From positions 1,612,001 through 1,676,000 of the forward strand of contig OZ257145.1 in NCBI GenBank assembly GCA_965279315.1: a stretch of DNA of 64,000 nt, read 5' to 3'. How positions within the stretch are numbered: position 1 is the first letter of the stretch; each line of letters starts with the position of its first letter. Below, in pieces: positions 32,498-40,453 of the stretch. The stretch is from JAPWJZ01 sp965279315. GTDB taxonomy: Bacteria; Pseudomonadota; Alphaproteobacteria; Micavibrionales; UBA2020. The notes below the pieces were generated by a model. It had not been told where the DNA came from. It made no database searches and saw nothing but the letters and a program-made list of their open reading frames with translations. The position numbers and the translations under genes are program-made.

Positions 32498-33220
32498 TCA
32501 GAAGCGGTAATTGACGCCCAGCGTGACGTTGCTCATGGCCTGGCGGAACTTGTAATCGTAAATCGCGCCATCGTTATAGAACAGGCGGACGTTTTCATGG
32601 CCGAAATACATGTAATCGTATTCGGCGAACGCCGACCAGTTGCCCTGCAGCCGCTGCTCGACGCCGAAGCCGACCAGCGCGCCGAAACGCGCCGTTGATT
32701 CCTTGCCCACATAAGGGCCGAGCGGCAGCACGGGGTCGCTGTCGACATAATTGGTCTGCGTCCACGCCGCACCTGCGTTGATATAGGGCAGCAGGTTCGG
32801 GTTGAGGAGCTTGCCAAGGCGCGCGGTCAGCGTGCCATAGCCGTTGATGCGGTATTCCGTTTTGGCGCTGGCGGTACCCAGCGCGTAATGATGGTCGCCG
32901 CGCAGCTGCGCGAAATCGACGAGGCCGCGCGCGCCGAACACCCAGTCGGATTTCTGCATGTCGCAGCCGAACTGGCCGCCCAGTTCCAGCCCGTAGGCCG
33001 TCGCGTCGCCTGTGCGCTGGTTGAAAGGCACGGCCAGCACCACATCGCGGATCACTTCGCCGTGATTTTGCGCAGCGCCGACGCCCGTGTTGAATCCGCC
33101 GTAGCAGCCGTTCCAGTCGCGCGCGGCTGCCGTTTCGGCATCTGCCGGTGAAATGAACGCAAGAGCCAATACGCAAGAGAGCGCAAGCCCCATGCCGCCG
33201 TTAAAAAATGCCATTTGCAA
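32498..33220 (-). CDS. Outer-membrane beta-barrel protein (Omp31/porin-like)
   Basis: The 240-residue protein has a signal peptide (GLALSCVLALAFISPADA). Mature repeats of amphipathic strands follow (NGCYGGFNTGVGAA, GYGTLTARLGKL, FAEYDYMYFGHENV) and the C-terminal VTLGVNYRF, whose final Phe is the usual signal for outer-membrane assembly. The family matches alphaproteobacterial Omp25/31-like barrels. The start may be the ATG six bases further in. Confidence 0.87.
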   Translation of the reverse strand: MQMAFFNGGMGLALSCVLALAFISPADAETAAARDWNGCYGGFNTGVGAAQNHGEVIRDVVLAVPFNQRTGDATAYGLELGGQFGCDMQKSDWVFGARGLVDFAQLRGDHHYALGTASAKTEYRINGYGTLTARLGKLLNPNLLPYINAGAAWTQTNYVDSDPVLPLGPYVGKESTARFGALVGFGVEQRLQGNWSAFAEYDYMYFGHENVRLFYNDGAIYDYKFRQAMSNVTLGVNYRF

Positions 33221-33334
33221 ATGCCCGATTAAATAGAATCAACGCCATGCCCTTCAGGCGTCTGGCCGCAAGCTAGAGGGTATGGCGCGGGTTGTCAAAG
33301 ACCGAAAATAGTGCCCGAAAATAGTGGCTGAAAA

Positions 33335-35599
33335 CTATGCCTTCTTTTCCTTGTCGGCAGACGCGGCAGGGTCCTTGATCTTGCGGGGCTTGCGGTCGGT
33401 GGCGGCGTTGTATTTTTTGGTTTTCTTGGCCTGCGCCACGCGCGGGTTGTGTTCTGCCGTGCCGCGGCCGGAATAGCTGGGGTATTTCATGAAGTAGTCC
33501 TGCGCGCCCATCAATTTGCCGGTCGGCTTCACGCGCTTGTAACTGCCGTCGAACATCAGTTCCCAGCTTTGCGTGTCGTCGAGCAAATTGGCGGTCATGA
33601 TCTGCGACAGCACCTGTTCCTGCACGGTGGGGTTTTTCAATTCCACCATGACTTCAATGCGGGTATCAAGGTTGCGCGCCATCCAGTCGGCGGAGGCGAT
33701 GAAGACGCGGGCACCTTCGTCCGGCATGTTCACGCCGTTGGCAAAGCAGAAGATGCGGGCGTGTTCAAGGTACCTGCCGACGATGGATTTGACGCGGATA
33801 TTTTGCGACATGCCCTCCACGCCGGGTTTCAGGCAGCAGATGCCGCGCACGACGAGGTCGATCTTCACGCCCTTTTGCGACGCGTTATAGAGCGCATCGG
33901 AAATTTCGGCGTCGACCAGCGAATTCATTTTCGCCCAGATCGCGGCGGGCTTGCCCGCTTCGGCGTTTTTCACTTCCGTGTCGATGAGGTCGAGGATGCG
34001 GTGGCGCATGTCTATCGGCGCCATCACCAAATTCTTGAACTGGTCGGGTTTCGCATAGCCGGTCAGGTAATTGAACAGCTTCGCCGCGTCCTGGCACAAA
34101 TCGGGGTCGCAGGTGAGCAGCGACAGGTCGGTGTAGAATTTCGATGTCACGGGGTTGTAGTTGCCCGTGCCGAAATGCGCGTAAGACCTTAAGCCCGTGG
34201 GCTCGCGCCGCGTGACGAGGCAGATTTTCGCATGGGTCTTGAGGTTGATGATGCCGTAGATCACCTGCACGCCCGCGCGTTCCAAATCACGCGCCAGCTT
34301 GATATTCGCTTCTTCGTCGAACCGCGCACGCAGTTCCACCACGGCGGTGACGGATTTGCCGCTGTCTGCCGCCTCGATCAGCGCCTTCACGACCGGTGAA
34401 TTCGCGCTGGTGCGGTAAAGAGTCTGCTTGATCGAGATCACGTTTTCGTCCGCCGCCGCCTGACGGATGAACTGCATCACCACGTCGAAGGATTCATACG
34501 GGTGATGGACGATCATGTCCTTCGCCTGGATTGCCGCGAACACATCGCCGTTATGGTCGCTCACCCGTTCCGGATGGCGCGGCGTGTAGGGCTTGAATTT
34601 CAAGTCGTGGCGGTCGATCTGGTAAAGCTCGTTCAGGTCGGTCAGGCCCACCATGCCCGTGATCTGGAACACGTTGCGGTTGGCGATGCGCAAAGACGTG
34701 ATGATGAACTTGCGCAGCTCCGACGGCATGGATTTGTTGAGGATCAGCCCGATCACCGAACCGCGCTTGCGCGATTTCAGCGCCTTTTCGTAGTGCTGCA
34801 CAAGGTCTTCGGCTTCATCGGCAATCGCCAGTTCGCTGTCGCGCAACACCTGGAAGAATCCGCTTTCGACCGCATGGTAACCGGGGAAGAAGCTGGGCAG
34901 GAAACGGTCGAGCACATCCTCCAGCGCGATCACGCGCGCGGTGTTGCCGGACAGCCGGATGAAGCGCGGCACTTTCGAGGGCAGCAGGATCAGCGCGGTC
35001 ATGCGCGATTGCGCGGCGTCATCCTCCAGCGTGTAAATCGCGGTCAACGATTTGTTCGGCAGGAACGGGAAGGGGTGCGCGGGGTCGATGGCGATGGGGG
35101 TGAGCGTCGGGAAGATATTGGCGAGGAAATAGCTTTCCACCCATTTCTGTTCCATCGCCGTCAATTCTTCGGCCGCGATGATCTTGATGTTTTCTTTTTC
35201 CAAACCGTGCAGCAGGTCGATCCATGTTTCCTGCTGGTCATCCATCATCTTGCGCACGAGTTTCAGGATGGGGGTGATCTGCTGCTGCGCGGTCATGCCG
35301 TCTTCGGAGAGGCTGTCGACGCCGCGCGCGATCTGGTCGTTCAGCCCCGCGATGCGCACCATGAAAAATTCTTCGAGGTTGGAGGCGGAGATCGACAAAA
35401 ACTTCGCGCGCTCCAGCAGCGGGTTCGCGAGGTTTTTTGCCTCCGACAAAACGCGGTGGTTGAAACGCAGCCAGGAAATTTCACGGTTGAGGAATTTGGC
35501 GGCGAGCGGATGCGCGGGAGCCTCTGACGGCGCGGCTTGCGCGGGGGTCATGGCAAGGTCGGGCAAAATCTTGACCGATATGTCTGACGGCTCGTTCAT
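33335..35599 (-). CDS. ppk: Polyphosphate kinase 1
   Basis: The 754-residue enzyme has the PPK1 layout: FLNREISWLRFNHRVL near residue 35, the catalytic histidine region YAHFGTGNYNPVTSKFYTDL, a second conserved histidine in HARIFCFANG, and ASADWMARNLDTRIEVMVEL. It makes polyphosphate from ATP reversibly. N-terminal (about 30 residues) and Lys-rich C-terminal extensions are present. It is a single gene. Confidence 0.96.
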   Translation of the reverse strand: MNEPSDISVKILPDLAMTPAQAAPSEAPAHPLAAKFLNREISWLRFNHRVLSEAKNLANPLLERAKFLSISASNLEEFFMVRIAGLNDQIARGVDSLSEDGMTAQQQITPILKLVRKMMDDQQETWIDLLHGLEKENIKIIAAEELTAMEQKWVESYFLANIFPTLTPIAIDPAHPFPFLPNKSLTAIYTLEDDAAQSRMTALILLPSKVPRFIRLSGNTARVIALEDVLDRFLPSFFPGYHAVESGFFQVLRDSELAIADEAEDLVQHYEKALKSRKRGSVIGLILNKSMPSELRKFIITSLRIANRNVFQITGMVGLTDLNELYQIDRHDLKFKPYTPRHPERVSDHNGDVFAAIQAKDMIVHHPYESFDVVMQFIRQAAADENVISIKQTLYRTSANSPVVKALIEAADSGKSVTAVVELRARFDEEANIKLARDLERAGVQVIYGIINLKTHAKICLVTRREPTGLRSYAHFGTGNYNPVTSKFYTDLSLLTCDPDLCQDAAKLFNYLTGYAKPDQFKNLVMAPIDMRHRILDLIDTEVKNAEAGKPAAIWAKMNSLVDAEISDALYNASQKGVKIDLVVRGICCLKPGVEGMSQNIRVKSIVGRYLEHARIFCFANGVNMPDEGARVFIASADWMARNLDTRIEVMVELKNPTVQEQVLSQIMTANLLDDTQSWELMFDGSYKRVKPTGKLMGAQDYFMKYPSYSGRGTAEHNPRVAQAKKTKKYNAATDRKPRKIKDPAASADKEKKA

Positions 35600-35913
35600 C
35601 TTCCTAGTCCGAAATGCTTCAGTACAAAGAGAAGTATAGCATACATATCCACAGCCTGTCAGGACAGGGCGGTAAAGGCTTCATTTGTTTCGTTTTTTAT
35701 GCGGGAAGTTTCGCGATTATGTCCATAGGGGGATTTAGTTGGCATAAGCCTGTTGCCCACGAATGATCGAAGGATTTTGAACGCGAAGACCCGAAGACCC
35801 GGAGAAGAAAGTAGCGCCGCAGGCTTCTCTTCCTTCTCCGGGTCTTCGGGTCTCCGCGTTAAATATTCCCAATGCCTGCGGCGCGTGTATTCGTGTCCAT
35901 TCGTGGGGAAAGC
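35600..35913. other. Intergenic region with R2 repeat
   Basis: About 310 bases between ppk and phhB. It contains R2 copy B (35775-35864), bracketed by CCCACGAATG (35758-35767) and an inverted CATTCGTGGG (35898-35907). No gene is seen. Confidence 0.6.
35775..35864. repeat. Palindromic repeat family R2, copy B
   Basis: GAACGCGAAGACCCGAAGAC and CCGGAGAAG on the left pair with CTTCTCCGG and GTCTTCGGGTCTCCGCGTT on the right around a GCCTGC-type centre. Related to 28795-28913 and 37853-37942. Confidence 0.85.
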
Positions 35914-36216
35914 TTACTTTATCCCCTTCGCAAACTTGTCCATCGCCTGCGCCAGTTTGAAATCGAGATCAGTGATGCCGCCCGCGTCATGTGTGGATAA
36001 CGTCACGTCGACGCGGTTATAGACGTTGAACCATTCGGGATGATGGTTCATCTGCTCCGCCTTCAGCGCGCTGCGCGTCATGAAGGCGAAGGCCGCGCTG
36101 AAATCTTTAAACTGGTAAGATTTGAATAACGCGCCGCGTTTGCCCTTTGCGCGCGCCCATCCGGGATTTTTTTTGATGAACGATTCGATATCTTGACTCT
36201 TGTTCAAATTGGCCAT
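35914..36216 (-). CDS. phhB: Pterin-4a-carbinolamine dehydratase
   Basis: The 100-residue protein has the family signature AEQMNHHPEWFNVYNRVDVT followed by LSTHDAGGITDLDFKLAQAM. It would dehydrate 4a-hydroxytetrahydrobiopterin, recycling pterin for aromatic amino acid hydroxylases. No such hydroxylase is nearby. Length is typical. The N-terminus (IESFIKKNPGWARAK) suits the family. Confidence 0.92.
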   Translation of the reverse strand: MANLNKSQDIESFIKKNPGWARAKGKRGALFKSYQFKDFSAAFAFMTRSALKAEQMNHHPEWFNVYNRVDVTLSTHDAGGITDLDFKLAQAMDKFAKGIK

Positions 36217-36296
36217 GGACAGATTCTCCCCGATTCGGTATGTTGAGGTTAGTTTAGCTCAAGCATCGCGTTTACGTCTATCCGGGGGTCGGACAG

Positions 36297-36749
36297 TTGG
36301 AAACAAAATCAATCTTCGTGGGATTCACCGTCCCGCCTTCGACCGATGATATTCAGCAGATCGCTGAAATCATCATCGACGGATTGCCCGACGGGTTGCG
36401 CAAGCATACCGGCGGCAAAAGGCTGAAGGCGGTCGTGGAGGATTTCCCCGACGCGTTCATCGAGCAGGAACTGGAACTAGAGACGCCCTTCGACCTGCTC
36501 GGCTGTTACCAGTCCTGCAGCCCCGCACAGCGCGGCAACACCAAGGGCGGACGCAAGGAAGACACGATTTACCTCTACCGCCGCCCGCTGCTCGATATGT
36601 GGGCCGACGGCAACGAGGACCTGACGCGCCTTATCAACCGCGTCATCCTGCACGAAATCGGCACGCATTTCGGTTTCACGCAGGACGATATTGATATGTA
36701 CGAAGAGGACATGTTCGGGGCGACGGTTTCGAACAGCGGCGCCGGTTAG
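36297..36749 (+). CDS. Zincin-like metallopeptidase family protein (DUF1025 type)
   Basis: The start is TTG at 36297 with CGGGGGTCGG upstream. The 150-residue protein carries the family zinc motif VILHEIGTHFGFTQDDIDMYE near the C-terminus (HExxH with downstream acidic residues) and IYLYRRPLLDMW before it. The family is widespread in bacteria with poorly known substrates. It is followed by a terminator at 36781-36813. Confidence 0.85.
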   Translation: METKSIFVGFTVPPSTDDIQQIAEIIIDGLPDGLRKHTGGKRLKAVVEDFPDAFIEQELELETPFDLLGCYQSCSPAQRGNTKGGRKEDTIYLYRRPLLDMWADGNEDLTRLINRVILHEIGTHFGFTQDDIDMYEEDMFGATVSNSGAG

Positions 36750-36780
36750 GGGTTTCTTGGCGCCTTGTTCCTCTATATAA

Positions 36781-36813
36781 GGGGCGGCTTCTTACGGGGA
36801 GCCGCCCTTTTTT
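36781..36813 (+). terminator. Intrinsic terminator
   Basis: GGGCGGCT / AGCCGCCC stem with a 10-base loop followed by T6, 32 bases after the metallopeptidase stop codon. Confidence 0.88.
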
Positions 36814-36841
36814 ATTGCCGAAAATTGTTTATAGTGTGCTC

Positions 36842-37810
36842 ATGACCAGCGTCACCCAAACCCTTCTCGACCGCGCATCTGCCTATATCGGCAATGATGT
36901 GACATGGATATTGCCGGAGGCGGAGGCGGGCCTGCGGAATATCGCGACGCTGAACGCGCTGCACCCGTTCCGCCCCGCCTTCCTTGCGCTGCAGAACATG
37001 AAGGTGGCGGTGTCGCCCGAATGGCCGGCGCATACCGGTTCGACCGTTGCGCTGAACCTGCCGCGTCAGGCGGAATGGGCCTTGGGGCTGTTGGCGCAGG
37101 GTTTGGAAAAAATGCCGGTCGACGGCAATCTGCTGATGATCGCGCCGAACGACCTTGGCGGCAAACGGTATGAAAAGCTGCTGGACGAAAATTTCGACGT
37201 GATCTTTGCCGAGAGCAAGAACCATTGCCGCATCGCCGTCATCAAACGCCCCGCTGCACTTCCCGATATCGTGCAGAAATGGCGGGAGGGTGCACGCGCG
37301 CAACTGGTGGCAGGCGCGGACTTACTGTCGCTACCCGGCACGTTCAGCCACGGGCGTGTTGATAACGGGTCGGCGCTGCTGCTGGAACATTTGCCCGACC
37401 TGTCCGGCCATGTGGCGGATTTCGGCGGCGGCTGGGGATACCTGACGCAGCAGCTGATGAAAACCGCGCGCGTCGATTTGTTCGAGGCGGATTACAACGC
37501 GCTGCTGATGGCCAAGCGCAACCTGGGTGACAGCATCCAATATTACTGGCACGATATATTGACGGAAAAAATCGCCGCGAAATACGACGCGGTGGTGATG
37601 AACCCGCCGTTCCACGACCTTGCCGATGCCAACCCCGAAATCGGGCGCGGGTTTATCGAGAAAGCAGCCGCAAATCTCAAAACCGGCGGGCAGCTGTGGA
37701 TGGTCGCCAACACCCATCTGCCCTATGAAGAAATCCTGAAATCGCAGTTCAAGACGGTCACGCCCGTGACCCGCGCGAAGGGCTTCAAGGTTCTCTCTGC
37801 GGTGAAGTGA
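36842..37810 (+). CDS. RsmC/RsmD-like rRNA (guanine-N2)-methyltransferase
   Basis: I chose the ATG at 36842; an upstream TTG overlaps the preceding terminator. The 322-residue protein has an inactive-looking N-terminal domain and a C-terminal Rossmann domain. SAM-binding ADFGGGWGYLTQQLM lies around 195, and the catalytic NPPFHDLADANPEIGRGFIE around 255. This two-domain form matches RsmC-type enzymes that methylate 16S rRNA. The exact target base is inferred. Confidence 0.87.
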   Translation: MTSVTQTLLDRASAYIGNDVTWILPEAEAGLRNIATLNALHPFRPAFLALQNMKVAVSPEWPAHTGSTVALNLPRQAEWALGLLAQGLEKMPVDGNLLMIAPNDLGGKRYEKLLDENFDVIFAESKNHCRIAVIKRPAALPDIVQKWREGARAQLVAGADLLSLPGTFSHGRVDNGSALLLEHLPDLSGHVADFGGGWGYLTQQLMKTARVDLFEADYNALLMAKRNLGDSIQYYWHDILTEKIAAKYDAVVMNPPFHDLADANPEIGRGFIEKAAANLKTGGQLWMVANTHLPYEEILKSQFKTVTPVTRAKGFKVLSAVK

Positions 37811-37852
37811 CGCGAAAAGCCTTCGACCCGCATGAACACGCATGATCCAGGG

Positions 37853-37942
37853 ATTTTAACGCGGAGATCCGGAGGTCCGGAGAAGGAGAGAAGCCTGCGG
37901 CTCACCTGCCTACTCCGGACCTCTGGATCTCCGCGTTAAATT
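37853..37942. repeat. Palindromic repeat family R2, copy C
   Basis: TTTTAACGCGGAGATCCGGAG on the left pairs with CTCTGGATCTCCGCGTTAAA on the right around AAGCCTGCGGC. Compared with copy B, several bases changed on both arms (GAAGACC to GAGATCC), keeping the pairing. Confidence 0.85.
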
Positions 37943-38060
37943 TTAAGACCTGCGGCGCGGGGGATGACGAAGCGGTGGCATTTCAAGGCCTTACCCCACC
38001 CCTTGCCCCCACCGCATTTCCGTTTTATGGTACATACGTTCAAAAGATTGAAGGACAGCC

Positions 38061-38531
38061 GTGCCCGTCAACCCATCCCGCCGCGTGATCCACAAACTGC
38101 GCAGCGCCTTCCCCACGGAATGGCGCGGGGAGCATAGCGGCGTTGAAGCGGCGGGACAGTTCGTGGGCCGCGACCAGAAGGAATGGAAGCAGCTGTGGGA
38201 TGCCGCGCATAGCAACATGTACCCGATCCCCAAAGCGCCGAAGCTGCCCAAGGATAAAATCGCCGTCGCCATCTTTACCGGACAAACAAACGAAGCCGTC
38301 ACCATCCGCGTGATCGGCGTGCAGCCGGAGCCGCGCAGGACGGTGGTGGAGTTCGAGGCCGCCAGCCGCCCGATTTTATCCTTAAGCGCGCCAAACACGG
38401 TCGCCACGGTGCAGCGCGAGCCTTTCCTGCTGAAATTCATCGACCGCACGGACAATAAAATCGAATTCCGCCAGCTGCCCGCAACCGCACGCCCCGGCCC
38501 CGGCATCACGCCGCGCCAGCCGCCGTTTTAA
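38061..38531 (+). CDS. Hypothetical protein, possibly PrcB-like C-terminal domain
   Basis: GTG start at 38061 with GAAGGACAG upstream. The 156-residue protein contains EWKQLWDAAHS followed by KDKIAVAIFTGQTNEAVTIRVIGVQ, a pattern that recalls the PrcB C-terminal domain. There is no signal peptide. It is followed after 13 bases by the small gene at 38545, probably in one operon. Identification is tentative. Confidence 0.6.
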   Translation: MPVNPSRRVIHKLRSAFPTEWRGEHSGVEAAGQFVGRDQKEWKQLWDAAHSNMYPIPKAPKLPKDKIAVAIFTGQTNEAVTIRVIGVQPEPRRTVVEFEAASRPILSLSAPNTVATVQREPFLLKFIDRTDNKIEFRQLPATARPGPGITPRQPPF

Positions 38532-38544
38532 GGGGATTGCTGCC

Positions 38545-38907
38545 ATGAACAAACAAACCTATCTGCTGAAGCTGAAATCACCCGCCCTGCCTGCGCCGCG
38601 CCCCGATTGCACGGGCAAGCCGCCCGAAAAATGCATGGCGCTGATGGACCAGTGGCGGCGTGCCATCATCAAGAACACCGGCCGCAACACCGAACGCGTG
38701 GCGGGCGAGCTGCAAAAGCTGATCGACCATTCGCCGTTGCGGGGCGAAGCGCGGGTGAAGGAAACCTTCGGCAACCTTGGCATTGTCAGCATCGAACTCA
38801 ACGATGCGCGCCATGCGGAGATACTGGCGCTGCTGAACACGCATGTTGACGTGAAGCCGCACCCGCTGGGTGTGGCGAAGCCGAAGCCACCCACATCGGT
38901 ACCTTAA
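38545..38907 (+). CDS. Hypothetical protein
   Basis: The 120-residue protein begins MNKQTYLLKLKSPALPAPRPDC. It contains KPPEKCMALMDQWRRAIIKNTGRN and ends in a Pro-rich LGVAKPKPPTSVP. It is basic, with no membrane segment, and no family is recognised. AGGGGATTG before the start is a reasonable ribosome site. It is probably co-transcribed with the preceding gene. Confidence 0.6.
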   Translation: MNKQTYLLKLKSPALPAPRPDCTGKPPEKCMALMDQWRRAIIKNTGRNTERVAGELQKLIDHSPLRGEARVKETFGNLGIVSIELNDARHAEILALLNTHVDVKPHPLGVAKPKPPTSVP

Positions 38908-38987
38908 GATTAATTAAGATTAATATAGCTCGTCATGCCCGCCTTGCGCGGGGGTGACACGCCGGATGCAAACCATTCGCAAAATAA

Positions 38988-39017
38988 TTGACATAACTTG
39001 CGAATCTTTCGTATGCT
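38988..39017 (+). promoter_or_regulatory. Sigma-70 type promoter for the paralogous pair
   Basis: TTGACA (38988-38993) and TATGCT (39012-39017) are 18 bases apart, about 50 bases upstream of the gene at 39070. Confidence 0.72.
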
Positions 39018-39069
39018 CTTTTACATTTCAGAAAACGCATAAGAAACGACAAACAGAAGGGTGATCCAT

Positions 39070-39696
39070 ATGACCATCGGCAGCAAAATTTCCTCGACGC
39101 TCCGCGACGCTTTCAGCTACGCCGTCTATCAGGAAAGCAGCGACGACCATACGCGCAAACCTGTCGTGATCGATGCGATTGTCGAAAAATCCGCGCCCTT
39201 CCTCGATACCTCCGCTCCCGGATATGAATCCCGCCTGCGCAAGGTCTTAAACGAGACGCGCACGAAACAGCTCGACGTGCTGCTGGAAAAAAATATCGCC
39301 GTGGGGCTTGATACCCGCTTCAACGCGCAACGCCAGGAAAATGCGAATGACCGCCTGCTGGAGGGCGCGTATTACCCCGCCGCCGACGGCAAGCCCGCGA
39401 TCCTGACGCTGTGGGATGCCGGCATCGATGCGAAGGCGAATTTCATCACCCCCAGCGGCGCGACGCAGGCCGCGAATTTCGTCGAGAAACTGGCGCATAT
39501 CCTGAAGGCGGGCGAGCCGAAAGAAACATTGTTCGCCTCGCGCCTCACCACCGCCGATGCCTTCAGCGGCGTCGGCATGGTCGCCATCGTCACCACGACG
39601 GAATGGGAAACGAAGGCACAGCTGAAGGAGAGCGCGGGCAAGACCGCAGCCGTCACGCAAGCGCCCGCGAAGCCCGCCGCGCCGAAGCCGAACTGA
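39070..39696 (+). CDS. Orphan protein, paralogue 1
   Basis: The start at 39070 has AGAAGGGTG upstream. The 208-residue protein (MTIGSKISSTLRDAFSYAVYQESSDDHTRK...) is cytoplasmic, with LDVLLEKNIAVGLDTRFNAQ in the middle and an Ala/Pro/Lys-rich tail ending AAPKPN. The next gene encodes a clear paralogue; shared elements include ISxxLRxAF, the LDVL-EK-IAVG-D-R-NAQ segment, EGxYYPA and the APKPN end. No family is recognised. Both share the promoter at 38988-39017. Confidence 0.7.
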   Translation: MTIGSKISSTLRDAFSYAVYQESSDDHTRKPVVIDAIVEKSAPFLDTSAPGYESRLRKVLNETRTKQLDVLLEKNIAVGLDTRFNAQRQENANDRLLEGAYYPAADGKPAILTLWDAGIDAKANFITPSGATQAANFVEKLAHILKAGEPKETLFASRLTTADAFSGVGMVAIVTTTEWETKAQLKESAGKTAAVTQAPAKPAAPKPN

Positions 39697-39718
39697 TTTT
39701 CAGAAAAGGAATTTGACC

Positions 39719-40303
39719 ATGTCGCTTGGCCAGAGAATTTCCCGGTCGCTCCGCAACGCCTTCATCCGCGCGCTGCATCAGGAAAGCGCGCATGATTACG
39801 ACCGCAAGGCGGGCGTTGCGCAAACCATCATCGCGCAATCGGCGGATATTTTGCCGTCGGACGAGAAAGCATTGCGCGAAACGCTGATGCAGACACGCAC
39901 GGCATACCTCGATGTGCTGGCGGAAAAGAAAATCGCGGTCGGTTTTGATGCGCGCCTGAATGCGCAAAAATTCGACGACAAGGATAACCAGGTCGAAGGC
40001 GTCTATTATCCCGCAAAGGATGAAACGCCTGCGGTTGTGACCCTGACGCGCAAAGATGGCGACGGCGCGCGTTTCAACGGTGGATTGCTGGAAAAGCTGG
40101 CGACCGCATTGCCAGTGGCGCCCGCTGCCGCGAACCTCTACGCCTATTCGACGGTCAGCATGACGATGACGCCGGATATGGGCGTGGTGGTGGAAATTTC
40201 CAACTGGACCACCAACGAAATCGGCCGCACCGTCCGCCTCGACAAAAACCCCGAGCTGAAACAGCCGCCTGTAAAAGCACCCGGCGCGCCTAAGCCGAAT
40301 TGA
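39719..40303 (+). CDS. Orphan protein, paralogue 2
   Basis: AAAGGA lies 8 bases before the ATG at 39719. The 194-residue protein (MSLGQRISRSLRNAFIRALHQESAHDYDRK...) is the paralogue of the upstream gene, with LDVLAEKKIAVGFDARLNAQ and EGVYYPAKDETPAV. It ends GAPKPN. Its last codons, spacer and terminator are repeated in inverted orientation at 32351-32427. Function is unknown; the pair looks lineage-specific. Confidence 0.7.
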   Translation: MSLGQRISRSLRNAFIRALHQESAHDYDRKAGVAQTIIAQSADILPSDEKALRETLMQTRTAYLDVLAEKKIAVGFDARLNAQKFDDKDNQVEGVYYPAKDETPAVVTLTRKDGDGARFNGGLLEKLATALPVAPAAANLYAYSTVSMTMTPDMGVVVEISNWTTNEIGRTVRLDKNPELKQPPVKAPGAPKPN

Positions 40304-40320
40304 TTTTGGAATCGAGATAC

Positions 40321-40352
40321 AAAAAAGCCGCCCCGAAACGGGCGGCTTTTTT
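40321..40352 (+). terminator. Intrinsic terminator
   Basis: GCCGCCC-CGAAAC-GGGCGGC flanked by A6 and T6. It is part of the segment duplicated at 32351-32387. Confidence 0.9.
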
Positions 40353-40359
40353 ATGTCCG

Positions 40360-40392
40360 CCCTCTTTCAGGGGGAGAGGGCAGGGCGAGGGT
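40360..40392. repeat. Partial R1-like palindrome
   Basis: GCCCTCTTTCAGGGGGAGAGGGCAGGGCGAGGGT resembles the first hairpin of the R1 repeats (26144, 30280); the rest of the element is missing. A similar short hairpin lies at 11561-11580. Confidence 0.5.
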
Positions 40393-40453
40393 ACTATTCC
40401 CCCAACGCCAGAAACCATCTTCCCTTTTCCGCCGTATCCTGTAACCTTTCCTT

